Origin: Candidatus Rokuibacteriota bacterium
GTDB taxonomy: Bacteria; Methylomirabilota; Methylomirabilia; Rokubacteriales; CSP1-6
Length of the DNA: 49,617 nt
NCBI GenBank assembly: GCA_016200085.1
Contig: JACQFL010000010.1
Location: 1 to 49,617, forward strand
Direction: 5' to 3'
The position numbers and the translations under genes are program-made. The notes below the pieces were generated by a model, which was given only the letters and a program-made list of their open reading frames with translations, was not told where the DNA came from and ran no database searches. Positions 34,145 to 42,887 of this stretch are shown here, one piece after another (the first letter of the stretch is position 1; every line of letters starts with the position of its first letter).

Positions 34145-35224
34145 CTACTTCGCGACGTTGAAGCGGAAGTGGCAGATCTCGCCGTCCTGGACGACGTAGT
34201 CCTTGCCCTCCAGGCGGAGCTGGCCCCGGGCGCGGATGTCCGCCCACGAGCCCTTGACCGCGACCAGCTCATCGTAGCCCGTGACCTCGGCGCGGATGAA
34301 GCCGCGCGCGATGTCGCTGTGGACCACGCCGGCGGCGTCCTGGGCCCGGGTGCCGCCGGGGATCGGCCAGGCGCGCACCTCGTCCTCGCCGACGGTGAAG
34401 AACGACACCAGGCCGAGCAGCGCGTAGCAGTCGCTGAGCACGCGGTGGATGGCGGGCTCGGCGAGTCCGAGGTCGGCGAGGAAGGCCTGCTGCTCCTCCC
34501 CGGCGAGCTGGGCCACCTCCATCTCGATCACCGCCGACACCCAGCCCACGCACGTGCGGGGCCGGCCGGCGACGCCGTCGAGCCCGAAGCGCTCGAGCAC
34601 GCGCGGGCCGTCCGCCACGGCCTTCTCGTCGAGGTTCACGCAGTGCAGGATGGGCTTCTGGGACAGGAACGTGAACCCGCGGATCGCCTTCGTCTCGTCG
34701 GCGGTGAGCTCGACGGCGCGGAGCGGATGCTCCGCCTCGAGCTGGGGCCTGAGGTTTCTCAAGAGAGCCTGCTCGGCCACCTCCGCGTCGGTACGGCGCT
34801 TCCGGATGGACGCCTCCAGGCGCTCGAGCCGGCGCTCGATCACCTCCAGGTCGGCGAGGATCAGCTCGGTCTCGAGGTCGGCGACGTCCCGCCGGGGGTC
34901 GGCGGCGCCGAGCGTCGGGTCCTCGAAGGCGCGCACCACGTGGAGCAGCGCGTCGGCGCTGCGGAACTCCTTGGTCTCCAGGCTCGCGCGCTCGCCGCGG
35001 GCGAGGCCGGCGAGGTCGACGACCTCGAAGCTCGCGTGCGTGGTCTTCTTCGGCGTGAACAGCGCCGAGAGCCGATCGACGCGGGGATCGGGCACCCGCG
35101 CCACGCCGGTGTGGAGCTCCGGGCGCGTGGCCTCGTAGCGGGCGGTGGGGACGCTGGCCCCGGTCAAGAGATTGAACAGCGTCGTCTTACCGCTCCGGGG
35201 AAGCCCGATCAGGCCGATCTTCAT
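34145..35224 (-). CDS. ychF: YchF-like (OBG family) ATPase/GTPase
   Basis: A 359-residue P-loop protein, ATG at 35224. Walker A is GLPRSGKTT, switch region ATRPELHTGVA, Walker B VVDLAGLARG. The base-recognition motif is NLDE rather than NKxD, the change that gives YchF proteins ATP preference. A coiled-coil insertion (about 130-165) and a C-terminal TGS domain (FFTVGEDEVRAWPIPGGTRAQDAAG; ARGFIRAEV) are present. It acts at the ribosome or in stress signalling in other bacteria. It is divergent from the EamA gene with only 16 bases between. Confidence 0.92.
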   Translation of the reverse strand: MKIGLIGLPRSGKTTLFNLLTGASVPTARYEATRPELHTGVARVPDPRVDRLSALFTPKKTTHASFEVVDLAGLARGERASLETKEFRSADALLHVVRAFEDPTLGAADPRRDVADLETELILADLEVIERRLERLEASIRKRRTDAEVAEQALLRNLRPQLEAEHPLRAVELTADETKAIRGFTFLSQKPILHCVNLDEKAVADGPRVLERFGLDGVAGRPRTCVGWVSAVIEMEVAQLAGEEQQAFLADLGLAEPAIHRVLSDCYALLGLVSFFTVGEDEVRAWPIPGGTRAQDAAGVVHSDIARGFIRAEVTGYDELVAVKGSWADIRARGQLRLEGKDYVVQDGEICHFRFNVAK

Positions 35225-35240
35225 GGGATGATTATGCCTC

Positions 35241-36135
35241 GTGAGCGAGCCCGGGACCCGCAGGAGAATCGATGCGACCGGCGCGGCGCTCTCGCTGCTG
35301 GTCTCGGTGCTGTGGGGCGCGAACCCCGCCGCCATCAAGCTCGGGCTCCTCGACGCGCCCCCCATCCGCCTGGCCGGGCTGCGCTTCCTCGTCGGCGGCG
35401 CCGTCATCCTCGGGTGGGCGTGGCTGACGGGCCGCCTGCGCGGCCTGCGCGTCGCCCGCCGCGAGTGGCGCCCGCTGCTCGTGGTGACCGCGATCTTCAT
35501 CGGCCAGATCGCGACCATGAACGTGGGCACGGCGATGACCAGCGCCGCCCACTCCGCGATCCTCCTGAACCTCTCCGCCGTGCACACGGTGGTGCTCGCC
35601 CACTTCCTGATCCCCGGCGACCGGCTCAGCGCGCGCAAGATGCTCGGGGTCGGCGTGTCGTACGCGGGGAGCGGGGCTCTTCGCGCGGCAGGTCCCGGCC
35701 GGCCCCGCCACGCTGGCCGGCGACGCCCTCATGTTCCTGAGCGCGCTCCTGCTCGCCGATCGCACGGTCTACCTCGCGCGCGTGGTGCACACCCTCGACC
35801 CGGTGAAGCTCCTGCTCGCCCAGGCCACGCTCGGCGCCGTCGTCTTCTTCGCCTACTCCGCGGTGATGGAGCCCGGCGCGGTCACGTGGACTCGCCGCCT
35901 GGCCCTGTCCATCGGCTTCCAGGGCGTGGTGGTGGCGGGCTTCAACTTCGTGATCAATCTCTGGCTGCTCCGACGCTATCGCCCGAGCGCGCTCGCTCCG
36001 CTGTTCCTCACCCAGCCGATCTTCGGGGTCGTGGCCGCGGCCCTCCTCGTCGGCGACCGGCTGACCCCCGAGCTCCTGGTGGCGAGCGCGGCCGTCGCCC
36101 TCGGCATCGGCATCTCGAGCAGCGGGAAGGGCTGA
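35241..36135 (+). pseudogene. EamA family transporter interrupted by a frameshift
   Basis: Starting at GTG 35241, the first frame encodes a normal EamA N-terminal half (VLWGANPAAIKLGLLDAPPI) to VGVSYAGSG near 35675. The second frame then continues with GLFARQVPAGPATLAGDAL and five more membrane segments to the TGA at 36135. The change needs one base removed, most simply from the GGGG run at 35673-35676. Joined, the protein would be about 297 residues and 10 segments, normal for this drug/metabolite exporter family. It is either a recent pseudogene or a homopolymer error in the assembly. Confidence 0.8.
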
Positions 36136-36138
36136 CGG

Positions 36139-36144
36139 TATACT
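36139..36144 (+). promoter_or_regulatory. Candidate -10 box of queF
   Basis: TATACT lies 6 bases before the queF ATG, so the message would be almost leaderless. No convincing -35 is seen and there is no room for a preQ1 riboswitch. Confidence 0.3.
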
Positions 36145-36150
36145 CCGGAC

Positions 36151-36516
36151 ATGCCGAGCGCGCCGTCGAAGCGTCTGGAGGTCGTGCCGAATCCGCACCC
36201 CGACCGCGACTACGAGGTCTCGATGGCGGTGCCGGAGTTCACGTGCCTCTGCCCGATGACCGGCCAGCCCGACTTCGCCACGATCCGTATCCGCTACGTT
36301 CCCGACCAGCACCTCGTGGAGCTGAAGTCGCTCAAGCTCTACATCTGGTCGTATCGCGACGAGGGCGCCTTCCACGAGGACGTGACCAACCGGATCCTGA
36401 ACGACTTCGTCGCCGCGGCGCGCCCGCGCTGGGCCGAGGTCGTCGGCGATTTCAACGTCCGCGGCGGCATCAAGACCGAGGTCCGCGCCACCTACGGCAA
36501 GCGCCCTGAGCTGTAG
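36151..36516 (+). CDS. queF: NADPH-dependent 7-cyano-7-deazaguanine reductase QueF
   Basis: QueF reduces preQ0 to preQ1 in queuosine biosynthesis. The 121-residue unimodular form begins [21 protein letters not shown]. The catalytic Cys region is [17 protein letters not shown], followed by the family motif [20 protein letters not shown] that binds NADPH, and the C-terminal [11 protein letters not shown]. No other que genes are in the window. Confidence 0.96.
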   Translation: MPSAPSKRLEVVPNPHPDRDYEVSMAVPEFTCLCPMTGQPDFATIRIRYVPDQHLVELKSLKLYIWSYRDEGAFHEDVTNRILNDFVAAARPRWAEVVGDFNVRGGIKTEVRATYGKRPEL

Positions 36517-36524
36517 CCGCCAGC

Positions 36525-36601
36525 CGGGGCCGACGGGGGCGCGGGCAGGGGTCAAGACGACCACGCCGCACGCGGGCGCTGACACGCTCCCGTCGGCCCC
36601 G
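36525..36601. repeat. Inverted repeat with 13-bp arms after queF
   Basis: CGGGGCCGACGGG (36525-36537) and CCCGTCGGCCCCG (36589-36601) are perfect reverse complements separated by 51 bases. The element lies 8 bases after the queF stop. There is no U-tract, so it is a poor intrinsic terminator; a small transposable relic or a Rho-related 3' structure are alternatives. Confidence 0.6.
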
Positions 36602-36626
36602 CCGCGCGGTGCACCTACTTCGCGAG

Positions 36627-36862
36627 CGCGAGGAGGACCGCGCCCCGATCAGGATACGATCCCCGACGGGCTCGAATAGCGCCCAGAGGTAGCCGTAGGC
36701 CGACCAGCCGCCGTCGACGGTGAGGACCTCGCCGGTGACGAACGAGGCCTCGTCGGTGGCGAGGAAGACGGCGGCGGCCGCGATCTCCTCCGGCGTGCCG
36801 AGCCGGCCGACCGGCGTGCGGCGGGCGAGCGCGCCGAAGTCGAGGATCCCGCCGATCGCGCT
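36627..36862 (-). pseudogene. C-terminal remnant of a short-chain dehydrogenase
   Basis: A minus-strand frame reads [20 protein letters not shown], then [29 protein letters not shown], the unmistakable C-terminus of a FabG-like SDR. The nucleotide-binding and catalytic (YxxxK) parts are missing: upstream on that strand is low-complexity Arg/Pro-rich translation. It fills most of the 450-base gap between queF and the alpha/beta hydrolase. Confidence 0.75.
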
Positions 36863-36969
36863 GCACGGTGATCGTCGCGTCGACCGTGGTCGTCTCGTCC
36901 GCCCCCGCCGCCGGCCCGGCCCGAGCAGGGTCAGGACGCCGACGATCGGCGCCAGGGCCGCGGCCATCC

Positions 36970-37782
36970 TCACTTCGAGCGGACGCTCTTGAGGAACCGG
37001 AGGACGGCGCCGTTGAAGAGGTCGGCCTCTTCGATGAAGAACGCGTGCCCGCCCGGCAGGATGATGAGGCGCGCGCGGCGGATGAGCTTCGCGAGGGCGC
37101 GCGAGTACTCGGGCGGGGTCAGGATGTCGTCCTTGCCGGCCAGGACCAGCGTCGGCACCTTGATGGCGCCCAGCCGCTTGAGGCGCGTGCCGTTCCACGC
37201 CAGGATGCCGCGCGCCTGGCGCTCGATGGCCTCGGCCTTGGTCTGGTGGGGGTAGGCCAGCGCGCGCTGGAAGGCCGCCTCGACGTTCTCCTTCTTCGCG
37301 AAGAACGCCGGGCTGAACACCCACGGGTAGACGAGGTAGCGGTAGCGCTCCTCGACGGGGATGCGCGAGGACAGTCCCGCCCACGCCTCGACGGTGTGCA
37401 GGAAGCGCGCATCGCCGGCGGCCCACGTGCACGCCAGGGTCAGCGAGCGCACCAGGCGCGGGTGGCGCAAGGCGAGCTCGATCGCGATGGTCCCGCCCAT
37501 CGAGGCGCCCACCACGTGGGCCCGGGGGATCCTGAGCAGGCGCAACAGCGCCGCCGCATCGTCGGCCATCTGGGCCGTCGTGTACACGGGCTCGGGGGGC
37601 AGGTCGCTCTGGCCCACGCCGCGGTTGTCGAAGGTGATCACCTGGAAGTGCGGCTCGAGGGCCGAAATCTGTAATCCCCAGTGGGCGGCCGGCGCCGACA
37701 GGTCGTTGATCATCAAGATCGGGTCGCCGCGGCCCGCGACCTCGTAGTGCATGCGGATCTTGTTGATGACGGCGTAGGGCAT
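36970..37782 (-). CDS. Alpha/beta hydrolase
   Basis: A 270-residue alpha/beta hydrolase starting [17 protein letters not shown]; the ATG overlaps the upstream dehydrogenase stop by one base. The nucleophile elbow is GASMGG, the acid is in [13 protein letters not shown] and the His in [10 protein letters not shown]. The oxyanion region [10 protein letters not shown] resembles lactone- and ester-cleaving members (3-oxoadipate enol-lactonase type). It is probably co-transcribed with the zinc dehydrogenase. The substrate is unknown. Confidence 0.88.
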   Translation of the reverse strand: MPYAVINKIRMHYEVAGRGDPILMINDLSAPAAHWGLQISALEPHFQVITFDNRGVGQSDLPPEPVYTTAQMADDAAALLRLLRIPRAHVVGASMGGTIAIELALRHPRLVRSLTLACTWAAGDARFLHTVEAWAGLSSRIPVEERYRYLVYPWVFSPAFFAKKENVEAAFQRALAYPHQTKAEAIERQARGILAWNGTRLKRLGAIKVPTLVLAGKDDILTPPEYSRALAKLIRRARLIILPGGHAFFIEEADLFNGAVLRFLKSVRSK

Positions 37783-38798
37783 CACGCCACCTTGCCAGGG
37801 ACGATGGCGACCTTGATGGAGGCCGGCTCGCGGTGCGCGGCAAAGGCCTCGCTCAGCGCGTCGAGGGTGAAGCGGTGGGTCACCAGCGGCCGCGTGCGCA
37901 CGGCCCCGGAGGCCACCAGCCGCATCGCCTCGGGGAACTCGTCCTGGTAGATCATGGAGCCCGCGATGGTGATCTCCCGGCGCACGACCGTGAAGAACGA
38001 GACGGCCGTGGGCTCGTGCGGCAAGCCCGTGAGGATCACGCGCCCGCCCGGCCGCACCAGCGCCAGCGCGTGCTCCACCGCCGCCGCCGTCCCCGCCGTC
38101 TCCACCACGAGGTCGACACCCTCGCGGCCGGAGAACCGGCGGGCGGCGTCCTCCAGCGGGCCCTCGTCAAGCGCGTGCACGGCCTCCGCGCCGAGCTCGC
38201 GCGCCAGCGCGAAGCGCCGAGCAGTCCGCCCGACGATCATGGTCCGCGCGCCGCGCGCCCGCAGCACCTGCAGGGCGAGCAGCCCGAGCGTTCCGCCCCC
38301 GAGCACGGCCGCGGTCTCGCCGGGCCGCGGCGCGCCGCGGTCCACCGCGCGCACCACCACCCCGAGCGGCTCGACGAGCGCGAGGTCCTCGTCGGCCACG
38401 CCGGCCGGCGCCGGCCAGCAGCAACGCGCGGGCACCCGCACACGCTCGGCGAAGCCGCCGTCGACGTCGATCCCGACGGCGGTGCGCTGCAGGCACAGGT
38501 TGCGATTGCCCTCCCGGCACAGGGGGCAGCGCCCACACGAGTAGTTCGGCTCGACCGCGACGCGATCACCCGGCCGGACACGGTCGACCCCGGGGCCCAC
38601 GCCGTCGACCCGGGCCACGAACTCGTGGCCCATCACCCGGGGATAGGCGACAGGACGCTCGCCTGTCCAGATCCGGTGGTCCGTGCCGCAGAGGCCGGCG
38701 ACGAGGACGGAGACCACGACCTCATCGGGGCCCGGGAGGGGATCCGCCAGGGTCTCGATCCGGAGATCACGGGGGCCGTGCAGGACCGCCGCTTTCAC
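37782..38798 (-). CDS. Zinc-dependent alcohol dehydrogenase (MDR family)
   Basis: A 338-residue medium-chain dehydrogenase from GTG 38798 ([15 protein letters not shown]); a TTG at 38807 is an alternative. Catalytic zinc ligands lie in LCGTDHRIW and MGHEFVARV; the structural zinc has four Cys in [15 protein letters not shown]. The cofactor motif is [16 protein letters not shown]. The sorbitol/threonine dehydrogenase-like branch fits best. It is the first gene of a two-gene unit with the alpha/beta hydrolase. Confidence 0.9.
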   Translation of the reverse strand: MKAAVLHGPRDLRIETLADPLPGPDEVVVSVLVAGLCGTDHRIWTGERPVAYPRVMGHEFVARVDGVGPGVDRVRPGDRVAVEPNYSCGRCPLCREGNRNLCLQRTAVGIDVDGGFAERVRVPARCCWPAPAGVADEDLALVEPLGVVVRAVDRGAPRPGETAAVLGGGTLGLLALQVLRARGARTMIVGRTARRFALARELGAEAVHALDEGPLEDAARRFSGREGVDLVVETAGTAAAVEHALALVRPGGRVILTGLPHEPTAVSFFTVVRREITIAGSMIYQDEFPEAMRLVASGAVRTRPLVTHRFTLDALSEAFAAHREPASIKVAIVPGKVA

Positions 38799-38941
38799 GG
38801 ACGCCAATCTACTTGAGGACCGGCGCTCGCATCAACTTTCGCCGCGAAAATCATGGTCCCGGCCCGCCAGGCTCCGAATGGTCAGTCCAATAACAGCCGG
38901 GGGGACGGCTAGTTACGCCGATCATGTGAGGGACAGGCTCA

Positions 38942-39691
38942 TCAGGCAGCCGAGTGGCCGCCGTCGAGAAAGATCGTCTGGCCTGTCATGAAATCCGACG
39001 CCGCCGAGGCCAGGTAGACGACCAGCGGGCCCACCTCCTCCGGCCGCCCGATCCGCCGCATGGGAATGTCGCGGAGCAGCCGATCGCCGACCTTCTGGCT
39101 GGCGAAGGCCGGCGCCGACATGTCGGTCTCGAACCAGCCGGGCGCGATCGCGTTCACCTGCACGTTGTGGCGGGCCCACTCGACGCCCAGCGCGCGCGTG
39201 AAGGCGATGATGCCCCCCTTGGTGGCGCCGTAGCCGGCGTACCCCGGCACGCCGGTGTCGGCCATGATGGAGGAGACGTTGACGATCTTGCCGGAGCGCT
39301 GAGGGATCAGGTACCGGGCGGCAGCCCGACAGCCGTGGACGGTCCCGCTCAGGTTGACGTCGAGCATGCGCTGCCAGTCGTCCAGCGCCAACTCGGCGAG
39401 CGGCGTCACCACCGCGACGCCCGCATTGTTGACGAGGACGTCGAGGCGGCCGAGCACGCCGGCCGCGCGCTCGAGCAGACGCTCCACGTCGCCGTAGCGC
39501 GTGACGTCGGTGGCCACCGCGATGGCGCGGCCGCCCCCCTGCTCCACGGCGTGAGCCGTCTCGTCCAGCTCCCGCGTGGAGCGCGCGCCGAGGGCCACCG
39601 CCGCGCCCTCGCGCGCGAGCGCGAGGGCCATCGCCCGGCCGAGCCCGCGGCTCGCTCCGGTGACGACAGCGACCTTGCCGGCCAGCCTCAC
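38942..39691 (-). CDS. Short-chain dehydrogenase/reductase (FabG-like)
   Basis: A 249-residue classical SDR. The cofactor motif is TGASRGLG, NNAGVAVVTPL is the stabilising motif, catalytic Ser lies in NVSSIMADTG and the YxxxK motif in YAGYGATKGG. The C-terminus has the usual DGGHSA ending. The ATG overlaps the acyl-CoA ligase stop (ATGA), so the pair is co-translated; a CoA- or ACP-linked 3-oxoacyl substrate is plausible. Confidence 0.9.
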   Translation of the reverse strand: MRLAGKVAVVTGASRGLGRAMALALAREGAAVALGARSTRELDETAHAVEQGGGRAIAVATDVTRYGDVERLLERAAGVLGRLDVLVNNAGVAVVTPLAELALDDWQRMLDVNLSGTVHGCRAAARYLIPQRSGKIVNVSSIMADTGVPGYAGYGATKGGIIAFTRALGVEWARHNVQVNAIAPGWFETDMSAPAFASQKVGDRLLRDIPMRRIGRPEEVGPLVVYLASAASDFMTGQTIFLDGGHSAA

Positions 39692-41484
39692 CGGTAGAGC
39701 GCTTCGATCACCTCGCGGTGGCGCTCGGTGACGACCTTGCGCTTGACCTTGAGCGTCGGGGTCAGGGCGCCATTGTCGATGGTGAAGTCCTCGGGGAGGA
39801 TCGCCCAGCGCTTGATCTTGGCGTAGGACTGCAGCTGCGTGTTCTTGTCCTCGACGATGCGCCCGACCCGCTCGACCACGCGCGGATCCTTGATCACGAG
39901 CGCGGGGTCGGTGGCCAGGATGCCCTGCTCGCGCGCGAACTTCGTGAGCTCCTCGGGAGTCACCGTGATCAGCGCCACGGGATAGGGTCGCCGGTCGCCG
40001 TAGACCATCGCCTGGCTGACGAAGGGGTCGGTCTTCAGGAGGTTCTCGATGTTCTGCGGCGCGATGTTCATGCCGCCCGCGGTGACGATGAGGTCCTTCT
40101 TGCGGTCGGTGATGAAGAGGAACCCCTCGGCGTCGAGGTGGCCGATGTCGCCGGTGTGGAACCAGCCGTCCGGCTCGAACACCGCCGCGGTGGCCTCGGG
40201 CTGCTTCCAGTAACCGCGCGTGGCGATGTTCGGTCCGCGGGCCAGAATCTCGCCGTCATCCGCGATCCTGAGCTCCACCCCGGGGAGCGCCTCGCCGACG
40301 GAGACGAACTTGAAGTGGTCGGGCCGGTTGAACGTGAGCGCGGGGCAGGTCTCGGTCAGCCCGTAGCCTTCCAGGATGAGGATGCCGGCGGCGTGGAAGA
40401 ACTCCGCGATGTCGCGGGAGAGCGGCGCGCCGCCCGAGACAGCCCAGATCAGCCGGCCGCCGAGCCGGGCGTGTAGCTTGGAAAAAACGAGCTTGTGGGC
40501 GAGCCGCCGCTGCATCTCCAGCGCGGCGGGGACCGGCCGGCCGGCCTGCTGGAGCCGGCTGACCCGCCGGCCGACGTCGAGAGCCCAGTTGAAGATGCGC
40601 CTCTTCACCGGCGAGCCCGACTCGGCCATGGCCAGCACGCCGCCGTAGACCTTCTCGAACACGCGCGGCACGCTGAACAGCACGTGCGGACGCACCTCGG
40701 GGAGGTTGTCGCGCATCTTGTCCAGGTTCTCGGCGAAGGCCGTCACGAGCCCCTGCGAGACGCCGAGAAAGGACTCGAGGCGGCCGAACGAATGGGCCAG
40801 GGGCAGGAACAGCAGGTGGGTCGAGCCCTCGGGCACCGGCGTGGCGCTCTTCGCCGCGCGCAGCGCCGCGACGTGGTTGGCGTGCGTCTGCACGACGCCC
40901 TTGGGCGGCCCGGTCGTGCCCGAGGTGTACACCATGGTCGCGATGTCCTCGGGGCGCGTGCCGGCGATCCGGTCCCGCAGCGCGGGCCCCAGGCGCTCGG
41001 CGTGGTCGCGGCCCTGCCGCCGGAGCGTGTCCCACGTGAGCACCATCTCGGGCGGGCGCTGCGCCTCGTAGCCCGTCATGACCACGATGTGCTCGACACC
41101 GTCCATCTTGGGCCGCGCCTCCAGGGCCTTGGCGAGCTGGAGGGCGTCCTCGACGATCAGCGTGCGGGCCCCGGAATCGTTGACGACGTAGGCGACGAGA
41201 TCCGGCGGATACGTCGGATAGATCGGCACTGTCACACAGCCTGCGCTCAGGACCGCGAAGTCCGCCTGGACCCACTCTGGGCGGCTCGAGGACAGGATCG
41301 CGACGACGTCACCCGGTTGCCGGCCGAACTCGAGCAGACCCAGCGCGAGCTCCTCGACGATCGCGCCAAGCTGGCGCCAGCTGAGCGTCTCCCACGCCGG
41401 GCCCCGCTTGAACTGCTCCGCGGGGCGATCCGGACTCTGCTCCACCCGGTGCCAGAACATCCGCGCGAGCGTCTCGTCCGCCAT
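39688..41484 (-). CDS. Long-chain fatty acid-CoA ligase (AMP-forming)
   Basis: A 598-residue FACL-type acyl-CoA synthetase, start at 41484 (MADETLARMFWHRVEQ) with a GGAGGGAGGG ribosome site. The AMP-binding P-loop is MVYTSGTTGPPKGV, the second motif is EGYGLTETCPALTFN, the hinge region TGDIGHLDAEGFLFITDRKKD and the catalytic Lys lies in LTPTLKVKRKVV. It resembles the FadD15-like group. It would supply CoA thioesters for the SDR downstream and for the nearby PHA and crotonase genes. Confidence 0.93.
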   Translation of the reverse strand: MADETLARMFWHRVEQSPDRPAEQFKRGPAWETLSWRQLGAIVEELALGLLEFGRQPGDVVAILSSSRPEWVQADFAVLSAGCVTVPIYPTYPPDLVAYVVNDSGARTLIVEDALQLAKALEARPKMDGVEHIVVMTGYEAQRPPEMVLTWDTLRRQGRDHAERLGPALRDRIAGTRPEDIATMVYTSGTTGPPKGVVQTHANHVAALRAAKSATPVPEGSTHLLFLPLAHSFGRLESFLGVSQGLVTAFAENLDKMRDNLPEVRPHVLFSVPRVFEKVYGGVLAMAESGSPVKRRIFNWALDVGRRVSRLQQAGRPVPAALEMQRRLAHKLVFSKLHARLGGRLIWAVSGGAPLSRDIAEFFHAAGILILEGYGLTETCPALTFNRPDHFKFVSVGEALPGVELRIADDGEILARGPNIATRGYWKQPEATAAVFEPDGWFHTGDIGHLDAEGFLFITDRKKDLIVTAGGMNIAPQNIENLLKTDPFVSQAMVYGDRRPYPVALITVTPEELTKFAREQGILATDPALVIKDPRVVERVGRIVEDKNTQLQSYAKIKRWAILPEDFTIDNGALTPTLKVKRKVVTERHREVIEALYR

Positions 41485-41669
41485 GTTCGTCCCTCCCTCC
41501 CCATACTGGCAAAGAAAAGCCTGTGAGACCAATGGGTTCGGGACCTTACCATGTCGGCGATAACGCGACGCGGTAAATAGTTCTTGCCGTGTATAATGCA
41601 GTGCGTTATTCTCGGGCCACGATGCGACAGCGACGAACCTCGCTCCCGCAAGTCAAGGAGGAACGACCC
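41485..41669. promoter_or_regulatory. Divergent promoter region, ligase / phasin
   Basis: The 185-base gap between divergent genes is noticeably more AT-rich than its surroundings. On the plus strand a perfect TATAAT lies at 41592-41597 without a good -35, giving a phasin 5' leader of about 65 bases. On the minus strand no confident box pair is seen for the ligase. Confidence 0.45.
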
Positions 41670-42119
41670 ATGGAACAGAACCAGCAGACCGCCCAGCAGG
41701 TGATCGCCGAGCTGACCGGCCGAATGATCGACACCGTGGCCCTCTGGGCCGACGTCAGCCAGCACGCACAGCGTGACTGGATGGAGGTCTCGACCTGCGC
41801 CGCGAAAGAGGGCGCGAAGCTCTACGCCGAGTTCCAGCGCACGGCCCTGGACGCCCTGCGCGAGTCGCCGGGCGCGTTTCTCGGCTGGCGGACGGCGTGG
41901 CTCGAGGGACCCAGGGACCCCATCGCGCTCTACCAGAAGTTCCTCAGCGACAGTGTCGCCGGCGCGCAGAAGGCCGTGCACTTGGCCGAGGAGAACGCCC
42001 AGGCGGTGACCCGCGCCGCCGAGCGCGTGCACGAGAGCGCGCAGGAGGCCGGCAAGGGGATCCAGGAGATCTACAAGGACGCGGTGACGAAGACCCGCGA
42101 GATCTACGCCAGGAACTGA
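41670..42119 (+). CDS. Phasin-like granule-associated protein
   Basis: A 149-residue, almost entirely helical amphipathic protein starting MEQNQQTAQQVIAELTGRM after an AAGGAGGAA site. It has no signal peptide and ends in an Ala/Glu/Lys-rich repeat-like helix (AEENAQAVTRAAERVHESAQ). This is typical of phasins coating PHA granules. Adjacency to phaR, a PhaB-like reductase and phaEC makes the assignment strong by context, though sequence motifs in phasins are weak. Confidence 0.82.
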   Translation: MEQNQQTAQQVIAELTGRMIDTVALWADVSQHAQRDWMEVSTCAAKEGAKLYAEFQRTALDALRESPGAFLGWRTAWLEGPRDPIALYQKFLSDSVAGAQKAVHLAEENAQAVTRAAERVHESAQEAGKGIQEIYKDAVTKTREIYARN

Positions 42120-42125
42120 TTGATC

Positions 42126-42215
42126 GGATGGGGGACCTCGAACGGGCCCCCCATACCTCCCTGACGCTCCGAGCGCCCCGGGCAATCCGGGGCGCTCCAC
42201 GATCTCCCAGTCCGA
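42126..42215 (+). repeat. Dispersed two-hairpin repeat, family A copy 3
   Basis: Diverged copy. Hairpin 1 is ATGGGGG/CCCCCAT; hairpin 2 is a perfect 11-bp stem, GAGCGCCCCGG-GCAAT-CCGGGGCGCTC (42171-42197). It fills the gap between the convergent phasin and phaR genes. Confidence 0.75.
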
Positions 42216-42234
42216 TATCCGGCGAGTGCCCGCG

Positions 42235-42732
42235 TTACTTCGGCGTCTCGCCTCGCCGCTTCTCCAGCCGCTCCTCGAGGGCCTTCAACCGCTCGCGCAG
42301 CGCCGTGACCTCCTCGCGCAGCCGATCGGTCTCCGGCTCGCCGGCGGGCTTCGGCTCGGCGCGCGGCGCCACGCTGCCCCAACCGGCCCGCGACGACCAG
42401 TCGCGGAACACCCGCTCCATTTCGCGCTGGCTCGTCACCACGCCCTCGAGGCTCGATCGCATGCTGCGCTGAAGGAAATCCTGCCAGGCTTCGCCGTGCT
42501 TGATCAGTTGATGCAGGAAGGCCGTCGGCAGGGTGCCGCGGCGGTTGCGCTCGTTCTCGAGGATGATCTGCGTGAGGGTGACCGAGGTGAGATCGTCGCC
42601 CGACGACGCGTCGACGACGGAGATTTCCTTGCCGGAACGGATCAGCTCCTCGATCTCCTCGAGCGTGACGTAGCGGCTCTCCTGGGTGTCGTAGAGCTTG
42701 CGGTTCGAGTAACGCTTCACGACATACGCCAT
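42235..42732 (-). CDS. phaR: PHA synthesis repressor PhaR
   Basis: PhaR binds DNA and PHA and represses phasin genes until polymer accumulates. The 165-residue protein has the diagnostic N-terminal domain VVKRYSNRKLYDTQESRYVTLEEIEEL and the PHB accumulation region DLTSVTLTQIILENE. The C-terminal 40 residues form a charged coiled coil (TDRLREEVTALRERLKALEE). It is convergent with the phasin gene and divergent from the PhaB-like reductase. Confidence 0.95.
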   Translation of the reverse strand: MAYVVKRYSNRKLYDTQESRYVTLEEIEELIRSGKEISVVDASSGDDLTSVTLTQIILENERNRRGTLPTAFLHQLIKHGEAWQDFLQRSMRSSLEGVVTSQREMERVFRDWSSRAGWGSVAPRAEPKPAGEPETDRLREEVTALRERLKALEERLEKRRGETPK

Positions 42733-42783
42733 GGATCCCTCCGCACGAGGCGGATCGGTCGCGCGGACCCCGATGCTGCGCGG

Positions 42784-42812
42784 AGTCTAGCATCGGACAC
42801 GGCGCGTCACAA
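42784..42812 (-). promoter_or_regulatory. Candidate phaR promoter
   Basis: Minus-strand TTGTGA (42812-42807), a 17-base spacer and TAGACT (42789-42784), each a 4/6 match, about 45 bases before the phaR ATG. On the plus strand TACACT at 42850-42855 may serve the divergent reductase. Confidence 0.35.
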
Positions 42813-42887
42813 GGTGGCGCACCGCGCCGGAGACCCCCGGTGGGGGTGCTACACTGGCACCTCTCATCCCGGCACGAGGAGGACGGC

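Noticed and set aside
32744..35740. Plus-strand open frame of about 1000 codons opposite the amidohydrolase and YchF
   Set aside because: Same composition shadow effect; both minus-strand genes have complete motifs and ribosome sites.
36139..36151. Possible preQ1 riboswitch for queF
   Set aside because: Only 15 bases separate the EamA stop from the queF ATG; there is no room for an aptamer and no matching hairpin upstream.
36525..36601. Inverted repeat after queF considered as an intrinsic terminator
   Set aside because: The loop is about 51 bases and no T-run follows on either strand.
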